From assembly GCA_050084985.1 (NCBI GenBank), contig JBITNC010000001.1, forward strand, positions 116,498,001-116,562,000: a stretch of DNA of 64,000 bases. Reading direction: 5' to 3'. The stretch comes from Nageia nagi. Taxonomy: Eukaryota; Pinophyta. The notes under the pieces are model-generated. The model had not been told where the DNA came from, made no database searches, and was given only the letters and a program-made list of their open reading frames with translations. Within the stretch, counting starts at the first letter, position 1, and the number at the start of each line of letters is the position of its first letter. The translations under genes and the position numbers were made by a program. Shown here piece by piece: positions 48,818-59,985 of the stretch.

Positions 48818-51800
48818 TGAAATGTCCATCTAAATTCTACCTCAAAAACTATACACATTTTTTTTACTAAGTTAACACCTTAATATTTACATAATATGTT
48901 TTGGAATTCCATGTTTAAGTTTTAGTAGTTTCTACAGATGACCCTCAAGTGGATGAAAATGATCAAGTTCTATTTCACCCAAGTTGTGTGATAACTAGTT
49001 TTGATAATGCATCTACCATTCACTTGTTTTAACTTAGCACTCGTGTATGAAAAATCTCCCATATTTGACTCACTTATATCAATTATGACCTTTGGGTTCT
49101 TCTTTATGCCCATAAACTAAACAAGGAACACACTTTTCCAATCAATTCATGCTACCCCATGATAGTGACCTATTAGCATATACCAAGTGGATCAAGTTCA
49201 TATCACCTCCCATGATGGAACTTGATGTTAATGCATGCAAGGAACCACTACTACACCCATAGTAACTACCTATACATAACTCCCAAAATTACTACCTTTG
49301 TCAAATGATAACCTATTCATTACCTTTTGAATACATGTTAAAATTTAGAGGTAGAACTAGTATAATATTTTCTAGTTTATTTACCTAAATAACTAAAGGT
49401 TATTTTTGAACCAATCCATTTCTACCTAAGTCCTTTCACCACTTAAGTATTCTTAACTTAAAATTATATTTTCAATTATTAATGTTTGGTTAGTTGAATA
49501 ATTCTAAGTTCTAAACTTGATTTAGTTGGTAATTATTGCAAAAACCTAAATGAGAATAATTGAAATAATAACATTTACTAATTGTTATCTAAGATTTGAT
49601 TTCATACATTGTACTTTCATGTAAGTAAGAACTAATTTATTAAATGCTCAAGTAAAAATAATCTTTTACAACATACCATTCATGCTAAATTACCAAAATA
49701 TTTTTTATAATATAATCGATCTCATATTCATAATGATTACAATTTGGGTATCTCATTGAGATATAAATATAATGTTATAACTCAAGTCTACAATTCATGA
49801 TCTTCTATTTTCTCCATCTTGCAAGTCTTGAACCACCAAGGTATTCCTCCTTCAAAGTAAACCACTTGTTATATGCTTAACATGATCAAAGTTAGCACTT
49901 GTATGTATTTCACTAAGGTAATATGTAATGCATTTTAATGATACTCTTGTACTTATTCATTGTAACTCAATGAATAATCTTGCTCAACATCTTTAGAAAT
50001 AGCATATGCTTCTACTACAAATCTCATGATCTTAGCATATACAAAAAAGATATGAAATGCACTTCTTATTTTATTACCAATGATCTCAACATTCATTCTT
50101 ATTTTAATGTCGCAAACTTCCAAATTCAAAAATAATATAATATTATTTTAAAAATAGTTCTTAAACTCCCCTTTTAAATTATTTAAATTACTAATATTTT
50201 AATAACTAAAATATTAATAAATATATATATATTTTTATATATTAATTATCTAATTATTGAATCATTATATTTCATTATTTTTTTATTAAATATTTAAAAT
50301 ATTTAAAGCCTTATCATAAACAAAATAAGGGCTTAAAGCCCTATGCGTGTAGCCCCTCTTGGCACCATACGATCAAGGGGGAGTTGGTGCTCCCTTTTTA
50401 CCAAGGGTGTACTATCATAGGGTATACATACCCTCCAATCACAATGTAACCAAGGGGAGCTAGCACCTCCTCCCACTTAGTGGGGAAGGGATGACAATGC
50501 CCAACCATAGTCATGGCTTGGTGCATGCCACACCCCTACCCGAGTCGATGACTTAGCTTAAACCTATGGTACCCCCCAACCCCTTTTAGTCTTTTTTTTT
50601 TTTAATTTATGGATGATGATGCCTAGCCATAGTAGTGGCTTGGTGCATGTTGCCCCCCTATCAGTGTCGATCATTTAGGTTAAACCTATGGCACCCCCCT
50701 CCCCCACCCTTTTTTATTTTTTTTTATAAAAATTAAAAAAAAATAACAATAATTAAATTAAACTAAAGAAATAATATTTTAAAGATTACATTTAAAATAT
50801 TAGTCTCTATTTTTTATATAGAAGTATAGTCTTATATTAAAATAAAACTTACTTATTTAGAAACTATCATAAACTTAGAAAATGAATATGTAAAGGTATG
50901 TAAACTAGTTTTAAACCCAAATTTTAGATAGCTTTATTGAAATTTCTAATGACCCATTTTTGGATTTAGGATATGGGTTTTATATAAATTTCTAAGCTCT
51001 TTCCAAAGAGCTCTTGGAAATAAATTGAATCTTGTTTTTTAGTTTTTTTCTTTTTTGAAAACCCTATTTCTAATATATTTTTCTTCTATGAAAAACCCTA
51101 TTTATTTATTGCAAATATCTTCTACAATTTGGTTTGGATAGAACTAGCAATATCAAAATTTAAATTCAAAATTCAATGTTATTTTTCACCTGGCAAATAT
51201 AAATTTAAACTTCTTTGCATTCCATATTCAACAAAGATGTAGAAAACTTTGCAAACAAATTTATTTTCCTATTTCCAAATTTTAGTATGCAAAATAAGAA
51301 TAACAGAGCAAAACCAAACTTCATGTAAGGTAATCAATAATGGACAAAACTTAAGACCTAGATTCACAAAAAATGGAGAATGATCTTTTCTCTATAGTTT
51401 CTCTTCTTCACCTAAGAACCAAGTAAACCAAAGTATGCCAACAACTATCATAAATAAAGCCAACATGAAGACATGGAAAGTTACTTCAACATCCTTGGGG
51501 AAGTTTTCCCCAAAAACTTCTTGGAAGGTTTTTCTCTAGAAATAATAAATGTCAAAATGCAAAATAATGAAAACTAACTCTTTTCTTTTATTTATTTTAC
51601 ATAACACTTACAAAATTATTTTAAAAATAACTTTATTAAAAATGCATTATTATTATAATGAAATACCACTATTACTTAGTATGCATTTTTTTATATTTAA
51701 ATGTATTACTCTTAAATAATGAATGTAAAATGACTAAATCAAATCATATACTAACTTAGCACTTTCCTTTTTATTATTAATGATTCATAAATGCAATGCA

Positions 51801-52259
51801 TTCTTATTTCATGAATACATATAACTCATCATTCTATTTTAATTTGTAGGTATGAAGTTGAGGAATTAGGCTAATCCATCATTGTTCCCAACTCAACAAT
51901 GACTCAAAAAGCCAATACAAATCCATCAATAAATTCAAAACATGAACAATAAATAAACATGTAGTACAAGGGAATGATCATATGTGAAACTCATGCAACC
52001 TAAGTGAAAATACTTCTCTTATGGGTTGTCGATGTTCAATCATCTCCTTATAAATAGCAAATTGGTTCAGTTGTAGGACTATAACTTGTTGTATCACATG
52101 AAACCACAATAGTATCAAACTTCTTTTATATAAATATAAAGATCATAACATATAAAATAACACATGATTTCAATTATTCTAATGCAAGTATATCGATACT
52201 CGATACTCCATACACAATAATCAAAACATGTAAAAGTACAAAAAGAGAGGGTCATGGCA
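48818..52259 (-). repeat. element A right (5') LTR
   Basis: 3442 bp, TGAAATGTCC ... GTCATGGCA, uninterrupted. It supplies the empty-site sequence for both B (near 49235) and C (49499-49503). By eye it is roughly 80-85% identical to the left LTR. Carries the same G+C-rich islet, here at 50330-50720 and partly duplicated. Confidence 0.92.
50489..50715. repeat. tandem duplication inside the right A LTR
   Basis: A 105-bp segment (50489-50593; GGATGACAATGCCCAACCAT...) is repeated at 50611-50715 (GGATGATGATGCCTAGCCAT...), period 122 bp. The left LTR has a single copy (41349-41460), so the duplication is specific to the right LTR or was lost from the left. Confidence 0.82.
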
Positions 52260-53600
52260 TGTACAATATATCCAAGCAAGAACATAATAACCCATAATGT
52301 TAAAAAACAAGAAAGAAAGTGAATAGAATATGAAAATACCTAACTATGGGAAAAGTAAAGTTCCCACAAAATATCTCTAATGAAATGACAATATGAAGAT
52401 TAAGTGAAATTCTAGTTTGTTACAAACTATATTATATAATTATATATACATAACATATAAATGCATATACATCTAGCCTTTAAGTTATGTATACATTAAC
52501 ATTTATATGATATACAAATATTATATCTATAGCATCAATTGTAAGAGTCCCTCCAAAAAACTCCCTTAAGACATTTATGGTGAATCTAGATAAGGAAATT
52601 TTAGAAAATATTTGCTATTCAACTCAAAAAATTAAAAACATTTAGCAATTTGGGCCTTTTTTAAACTCCCAAAAATAGCCATTTTGAATGTTAAGGATCC
52701 TTAAAATTCATTAATTAACAAATATTTACAACTAAAATGAAACTTGGATACCTAGATGATATACATACAAGATATCTACATGATATACACATAAGATATC
52801 TACATGACATATTCATATGATATCTACATGATATAAACATAGGTAGTAAGGTGATATATACATAATAATAAAGTGATATATGCACATATTTTATTATATT
52901 ATATATGCATAGGATTTCTATTTGTATAATAAAAACACTAAATTGGTAGAATATTTAGGGGATTTAAAGGTGGGTTTAAGGATATTTGATTCCAACATGG
53001 TTACCATTCTATGCTTTATTTTGAATCAACTTATTAATTCTACTGCCTCATTAATGAAGTTATTTTATTTATCTATCATAATCTCTAATGAACATCCAAA
53101 TATTACCACAATATGTTCATACAAAAATCTTGCTACCTCTTTTATTGATTCTTCCTTTATTGGTATTTCTTCCACCCACTCATTCAAATAATATATAGTT
53201 GTATAATATATTTAACTTTCCTTAGTGTAGGAGGGAGTGTTTCTACAATACCAATTCTCTATTTCTCAAATGGTACTAAATGAATAATAGGACATAATGA
53301 TCTTGATTTTATTCTACAATTCCCATAAGAGTTATAAGTTTCATAAATCTTACAATAATTTAAATCATCTTGAAAAAAAGAGTGTGCTAGTAATATATTA
53401 CATCCAATATTTTTCCTTTTGTCAATTGCTTTTAAAACTATCCTCCATGTGTGCCATTATGCATATCTCTTAATAATTATTTCACTTAATCTCATCCAAT
53501 GGAATAAATATATTTTTGCATCTATTCCAACTCTATATAACACCATATCCAAAAGTTTCTATGGTCTATATGACTAAGTAATTTTCCTTTCTATCTTAGA
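52260..53600. other. AT-rich stretch without recognised genes
   Basis: Repeated GATATCTACATGATATA(C/A)-type words at about 52750-52860 form a loose tandem array. The 89-codon plus frame at 52922-53191 resembles nothing. The integrase of relic H would be expected on the minus strand here but is not seen. Confidence 0.5.
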
Positions 53601-53806
53601 TGTTTCCCCCTCTCAAAATTTGAATTCAATCAAGTAATTCCAAATATCAATGTACTCATTTGGAATAATATCCATAGAAAATAAAGTTACATAAAGAAAA
53701 TTATTGTCATCACAAGGAGATCCAACACCCTCATATGCTCTTCTACAAAATGCATTAATATTAATATGCTATTTGCATGATTTTTCCACATTAAAAAACC
53801 ATATTC

Positions 53807-54200
53807 TTATAATAGGAGTATCCACCTTTCATTCCTTCCCATAGGAGTAGGATTAGTAATAATATACTTAAAATATTGACGTTCTATAACTATAGTAATA
53901 TTTTTCCCAAGCAAGAATTTTCCAAATTTCTTCATAGAAAAAATTATGGATAAAGCTTCTATATTAGTGATTATATAATTTACCTCAACACTACCCATTT
54001 TTTTACTTCTCAAATGGATAGGATGATTATTTCCATATTTATCTTTTTGGATTGGTTTACTACTTAATACCTTATATTATGAATCAATGTAGACTATGAA
54101 TGTATATTCCAATCAAGATTCTTCAAAATATGTATTTTTATCAATACTTATTTTAACTCCTCAAATGCTTCTCTAGCTTCTTTTCTTAGTGCTTATGACA
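53807..54200 (-). pseudogene. element H: RNase H
   Basis: 54013-53807 is an open piece: NYIITNIEALSIIFSMKKFG, KFLLGKNITIVIERQYFKYI and a C-terminal TPMGRNERWILLL. It matches the family pattern of ..NYTTTE.EALA.IF...KFR.YLLG......DH..L.YL. The acidic Asp-His of the last active-site strand is replaced by Glu-Arg. Confidence 0.8.
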
Positions 54201-55000
54201 TATTATACTTTAAATAGTAATCCAATGGTTGGGCAATATTGGAGAAATTTTTGATAAATCCCCTATAATACCCAAGGTACCCTAAGAATGATCTTAATTT
54301 TATTTTATTCCCTATGCATGGAATTCCTTAATCTTATCCATATTCTCTAGATTTTGATACAACATATCCAAAGAGTACTCTCTTTATGTATTCAAAAATA
54401 CATTTGGTTAGATTCAATGATGCTCTTGCTTATTTAAGCCTTTCAAAAAGCTTATTAGTTTTCATCAAATTATTTTCCTTATTTCCATACATACAAAAAT
54501 CATCTAAATAAACTCTAATGAATGTTCTAATATAATGCTTAACATTTTTGTTCATAATTATTTTAAATATAGTAGGATCATTACACAATCCATAGGACAT
54601 TACTTTGTAAGTAAATGTACCTCAAGGAGTGGTGAAATTTTTCTTAAATTGATCCTTATCTACTATTAAAACTTTCTTAAATTGATCCAAAATTTGATAT
54701 AAAAAGGGAAGAGGGAAATGGTATTTACTTGTGAATTTATTCAACTTATGATAATCCATACATATTCTAATTTTCACATTCATCTTATAGATATGAAAAT
54801 AAGAGAAATTTATTCTAAATTACCTATAGGAAATATAAATCCTACATCTAAGAGATTATATATTTCCTCTTTAACACTTTTAAATAAATTTGGGTTCATT
54901 TTATGGGGCATTTGTTTAATGTGCTTAGTATTCTTCAACAGTTCAATTTCATGTTTTACCCATGTTACTTATTGTAACTACTTAAAATAAAAAGGGAAGA
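54201..55000 (-). pseudogene. element H: reverse transcriptase
   Basis: The minus strand shows KYHLPFPFLYQILDQF, FTTP-stop-GTFTYKVMSYGLCND (family TCPYGTFAYRRMPFGLCNAP) and VYLDDFCMYGNKENNLMKTN with the catalytic YLDD at 54499-54513 intact. Next come ASLNLTKCIFEYIKRVLFGY and VVSKSRENMDKIKEF. Stops separate the blocks; the connection towards RNase H is degraded. Confidence 0.85.
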
Positions 55001-55199
55001 GGTGTATATATGTTAAATTTTGTAAAAATACTCTTTGTTATCACTTTATTCAATAACATATAATAATCATAGCTATTACAAATGATGCTCCACTTGTTCC
55101 TCTATAAATTCCTTATCAAATTCAACAAATGGAGTTTAAAATATATCCATCATTGAGACATAAACATACTCCTCATCTTAATTATCCACATCATTAATA

Positions 55200-55500
55200 C
55201 TTATATAGCCTAAATATATCCATTATTTAATCTCAACATTTGATATCTTTGCAATATAACTTAATGAGATAATTATAATTATCACTTTATTCCATCATAT
55301 TTTAATATATCCCTCATTCTAGGAGTTATAATCATGAACTCTTATTAACCATGGTCATCCCAAAAGAATGGTAAAAGCTATTGAACCATATTTCATCACT
55401 TCAAAATCTACAAAATAAGTAACTCCAATAATAGAAATAGAAAGATTTGAAATAAAACCTTCATTCATTGTTTTACCCTTATTTAATAACCTTAACTATA
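55200..55500 (-). pseudogene. element H: protease C-terminal region
   Basis: Minus strand ISIIGVTYFVDFEVMKYGSI followed by FTILLG-stop-PWLIRVHDY, matching the family LLGRPWL; the stop is TGA, compatible with CGA to TGA. The N-terminal active site is not identifiable. Confidence 0.6.
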
Positions 55501-55999
55501 GTGGAGACTCTTCTCAACTCTCTCCTCTTCTCAAAGGTTAATGCCAATAAATGGCCACATGCAATATTGGTAGGATGTGAGGATAGATTCTCAAATATTG
55601 AATAAGGTACTTGCAATATGTAAAAATCTTATATGCATAACCTTTTTCTCCTAATTTTTCCCTTATCCTCTTTTGTATTCTAGCAACTCATTTTTCGTTA
55701 TTTAAAATTTCATTTTTATGCTTTGTGGTATGAACATTAGCTTTTTCTTCTTCTTTCACAATGTCTGCCCCATATACTAGTACCTTTCCTTTTTCATCCT
55801 TCATTAATAAATTTCATATCTTGCTCATATAATTAATCTTATATTGCTCCTTTTTCCCACATTTATAATATGTTTTACTGCATTTTTTCTAGGATCATGA
55901 TCTCCCCTTTATGATCATTATGAAAACATAACATCCTTCCCTTAGAAATGAGTAATAGTGAATTATCCTATTTTGCAAATCAATTTATCATATTCTATT

Positions 56000-56600
56000 A
56001 AAGAGATATAAATTAATGATGTACTTTATGTTAGAGGATTTATATTAGCACATAGGGATGGAGGAAATGTCATTTATTTAAGTTATTCCTCCATACTTTT
56101 ATTTTGTCTCTATCTTATCTTATTAATATATTCCATAGTAATTAGTATTTTACACTTCAATATTTATTGAATATCATAACTCATCATAGAGATGAAGTTA
56201 TTGAGTAGAAACCTATCAATACCATCAGTGAATCCATCATCAAGATTTTCCTTTCAACCTTGGTCCTCAAAATTACTCCTTAATTCTTTTGATTAGGGAT
56301 ATTAGACTCTAATATTCCCATTCTCTTCTTGGCCTAGCTTAGTGATCTCGATCATGAGGTTAAAGTATTTTTATCATGGTAAAAAATATTCAATAAATAT
56401 CTCTTAAACTTTATCCCAAGAATTTCATGTAGCTTCAGGCCTTAACATCTTATACAATCAACGATTTTCTCCATCAAGGATGGAGGAAGAAATTTTATAC
56501 ATTATTCCTTCATAATTATGTTAAAATTGATCTTCAGTATGAAGGTTGACTTCTTATTCATTTGGGTTTTAAGTTTAAGGGATAGAAAAGCTAAGAGTTA
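56000..56600 (-). pseudogene. element H: gag
   Basis: On the minus strand ATWNSWDKV-stop-EIFIEYFLP, then KYFNLMIEITKLGQEENGN and later DGFTDGIDRFLLNNFISMMS. The pattern W..L...F...F.P..K...L...I....Q...E is the retrotransposon gag core. Many stops. Confidence 0.6.
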
Positions 56601-57153
56601 AAAATATATAGGGCCAAGAAGGTAAACTAGAACCACCATGGGCATCAAAAATCTCCTGATCCTTTGGTACATATATTGCCCAAATTTCATAGCCATAGGT
56701 AGTCTTAGCTAGGCATGCTAATAAAATTACTACAACACCTAATGGAAATAGTTTGATTCACACATGAATTCCTTCCTAGGAGGCATGCAACTATTAGCAA
56801 CAACCCTAGAGAGATAAATATTTCAAACACAACCATAGAGGAAAAATAGTGTGAGCTCATCATTCTAGAACACACTCAGTAATTTTCAAAGGTAAATATT
56901 TAACAAGTATTTGACCTTTTATTTAGTAGAGGCCTCTAATATTTATAGAAAAAGTTATAAGAGTTTGTAAAAGATCCCTACCTACTAAATTATGAGTTGT
57001 ATACACTCATTCATTACAAAAATATGATCTCTAAATCTTATTGTAGATATTTACATTCTCTCGGTATCAAATCCTAGAAAAATTAGATTGATCCAAGGTT
57101 GCATAAGGACCATGTTGTCCTTATCTTTTGATACTAAAAGGTATCGATCCTAT

Positions 57154-57840
57154 CTAGAAGCTTCCAATCATGCTTTCCTTGATCACCAATATGTTGACTA
57201 ATTTTTGGATTTGGATGAATTCTAAGCAAATGACATGTTTACAAATGGAAATCCTTATATATTTAATTATCATTGTAGTTATTACAACATGGTGTGATGG
57301 TGTTTGGACTTCTTTCATTGATTGGATTTCTCTCAAGAATGCAAGAATGAAATTGAAGAAGTTATTACCTCAATCTCTACCCTCGTAATATAATATTTCC
57401 TATTAAGTTCCCCCTGATTCGATAAACTGATAACCCTATCTACTCATATATGACCCCAATCTTACCATTTATGGGTATTAGATTATTGTAGAGGCTCTTA
57501 TATAGTTGATCATTGAGTCTATATGGAATATACATTATCTCTATATGAAATTTGGGCAAGAAAGATCTCTTCAAAGTTTATTTTAAATAATCTACATTGG
57601 GAATGATAGGATGACATTAGCACCTTTTATATTCAAGATAGAGTCTTCAATGATATGTGGTAACCTTCTAGGATCTCTCTTTGTACTCGGCTTGATATAA
57701 TGCAAAATCATAAGTCACTATTTAATATAAATTATTCCTAAAAGTGGATACAGGTGGAAATACTTGAGAAGTGGTTTGATATTGGTCTTTTGGAATGTGG
57801 ATCTGATAGCTTGACATCATTCTTTTCTGTAATGTGAACT
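57154..57840 (+). pseudogene. unrecognised decayed reading frame, about 229 codons
   Basis: A single plus-strand frame stays protein-like over its length despite at least ten in-frame stops: FLDLDEF, ANDMFTNGNPYIFNYHCSYY, SQECKNEIEEVITSISTLVI, SLYEIWARKISSKFILNNLH, DDISTFYIQDRVFNDMW, SRISLCTRLDIMQNHKSLFN and KWIQVEILEKWFDIGLLECG. The use of Trp, Cys and acidic residues is unlike random AT-rich translation. I do not recognise the family and no gag, protease, RT or integrase motif is present. It could be a transposon or viral relic or a dead host exon. The short frames at 57154-57388 on both strands are shadows. Confidence 0.4.
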
Positions 57841-59759
57841 ACTATGTAATCCCTCTACCTCTATAATGTGAAGATACCTTGTGACATCAATACTTTTTGA
57901 AATACAAATTTTCCCTTAATATTTCATGTAGAATGAGTTTCAATCATTTTTTTTTGTAGTGCAGAGTGTTATGTTATCTTAACCCTTTGGAGTGCAATTC
58001 CTTTGCTTTAGATAGAAATGTAGTAAATCCTTTTGTTTCTCCAAGGTGCAAATGGGTATGTATGACATCATCATATCCACAATGCATATTTTTCCTTATT
58101 ACCTTATAGATGAAGATAATTAAAGATCTATAACTAATACTTTATGTGGAATAAATATATTGGGTATTATGTGAAAATAAAAGTATACTTATGAATCATG
58201 AATTTGAACATTATTTTGAATAAATTATTTTTCTTGAACAAGTAAATGCATTCAAAATATAACCATATTCATACACAAAATTTGAAGTTAGAAAATTGAT
58301 CATAGTATTTTCATTATATTTGAAAGTAATATACACAAAATTACATCTACAAGTTACAAATGCATTACCTCTTTGAGTCTTGCATAAATTCTTGAGCATC
58401 CTCATAAGATTAAATAATAAAAATAGGAATTTTACCCATGATAACAAAAATAATTTTGTAACTATAAAATTACCACTAATGAGGAATATTCCTAGTAATG
58501 GAACTAAAAATATCATTTATTTTATCATATAATAAATTGAATCATTGGCCTTCCTCCTACAATGATCTTTAATTTTGATGCATCACTTTAATTACTATTA
58601 ATGAAATTTAGATGCTATGATTAATACAATAAGTTTATAATGATACAATAATATTATTGATGAAAGTGAAAATATAATTATAATACAATAGTAAGAAATT
58701 CTCATAATGATTATAGAAATGAACTTAGTTATGTTTTCAAGAGCACCACCACTTGCTCAACTCAATAACCAATGCCATATCACCACTATCATAACCTCAC
58801 AAAAAGATCCTTTGTAAAATAAAACTCTAACCTTCTCTTCACTTTAATAAATAATTATAAATACAATGCAACACTTTAACACACTTATGAATCTCAATAT
58901 ACAATACTAAAAATCAATACCCAACACACATATAAACTTCTTCACAACTTCACAAATCACTCATAGCTTTAGCTCAACCTATCTTGATTTTTCATTTATA
59001 ACTTCCAAATTACTTTACATGCCCATATAATCCTTATATTTATAGGCTATAGAATATATATAAATCTTTCTAACACTTGGGAATATGTTGAATTTAAATT
59101 ATATTATGTCTCTATATCTAAAAATATCTAAATCACTTTTTAAAAATATCCGTGAGATGCCATATGGATCTTTTGACACATAACCCTTTTCTAGAAACCC
59201 CTTTTGAATTTCAATAACAATTTCCACATAATCACATATCCTTATGCCATATAACCCTATACATAATTTTAGAATATATCTTATAAATATTACCCATGGA
59301 TATTTCTTCTTCCTACTATAACTTCCTTTCGCTATTAACCTTGTAGCATTTACCTTTTACCATTTACTAGGTACTATTTATATTTAATATTTTCTATTAT
59401 ATTTTTTACTTAACTTCATCAACTTAAAATCCTTAAAGTACACTAGTACTACTAATCATTATTATATTTCTATATATTTTATTATGATTGTGTCATTATT
59501 CCATTGTAGCTATCACTATAGCTTATGGATGGATGACATTACATTGCACAACAAGCTAAGGATTATCCAATATTATTAACTATGAAAAATACCAATTACA
59601 TAGAGATACTATATATTTATAGGAAAAAATTAATAATGATAGAACCTTATAGAGCTCAATGAGACATGAAATAGTTTGAGAGATCCCAAACTACACCTTT
59701 TTGAAAATGTATTATTAAATATAAGATGTGTATGAATTTGAATAATATAAATATTGAAT
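57841..59759. other. AT-rich stretch without recognised features
   Basis: Coding-like pieces at 57860-58080 (plus) may continue the preceding relic after frameshifts (for example ECNSFALDRNVVNPFVSPRC). The rest shows nothing. Confidence 0.45.
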
Positions 59760-59985
59760 TGCTTCTTAATTAGAATCTAAATTTATATGAGCCCCAAGAT
59801 GATAGTTTAGGTAATGATAGTGATCAAGAGAATGAACGTATCAAATTCACACTAGAGTACAAATCTTGGTGCGTGACTACACCACCTGAATCTCTTAATA
59901 TTTACATTGAACAAGATTTTTAAATAGTTGCAAAGGGAGAAGAAGATGAAGAACAAGAACAAGTAGAGATTTGAAAAAAAAAGTG
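59760..59985 (+). other. short acidic coding-like trace
   Basis: The plus strand reads NLYEPQDDSLGNDSDQENER, FTLEYKSWCVTTPPESLNIY and, after a stop, a Glu-rich AKGEEDEEQEQVEI. It resembles the acidic linker seen between protease and RT in some plant gypsy elements, but no flanking domain confirms it. Confidence 0.3.

Larger units (their letters stand above)
28742..52259 (-). mobile_element. large chromodomain-type Ty3/gypsy element A, host of nested elements B, C and a DNA transposon
   Basis: Two long LTRs, 28742-42988 (interrupted by B and C; about 3.6 kb once they are removed) and 48818-52259 (3.44 kb), enclose a 5.8-kb interior on the minus strand: gag, protease, RT, RNase H, integrase with a chromodomain-like tail. 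PBS (48804-48815) lies inside the right LTR and a purine tract (42989-43001) inside the left. The 4-letter termini TGAA...(G/T)(G/A)CA agree in both LTRs. Flanks TATAT (28737-28741) and TGTAC (52260-52264) could be a TSD separated by two transitions. Long LTRs plus chromodomain suggest the Tekay/Del lineage of chromoviruses. Every reading frame is broken. Confidence 0.92.
53600..56600 (-). mobile_element. Ty3/gypsy relic H: gag, protease, RT, RNase H
   Basis: Minus-strand pieces follow in polyprotein order from about 56560 to 53807. No LTR, PBS or integrase was found. The RT motif YLDDF and the RNase H spacing suggest a non-chromodomain plant gypsy group (Athila/Tat-like), but this is inference. 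Heavily broken by stops; older than element C. Confidence 0.78.

Noticed and set aside
54718-54990. 90-codon plus-strand frame
   Set aside because: Antisense to the RT of relic H.
57136-57150. GGTATCGATCC as a primer binding site
   Set aside because: Matches only the first few bases of the tRNA-Met pattern and has no adjacent LTR edge.
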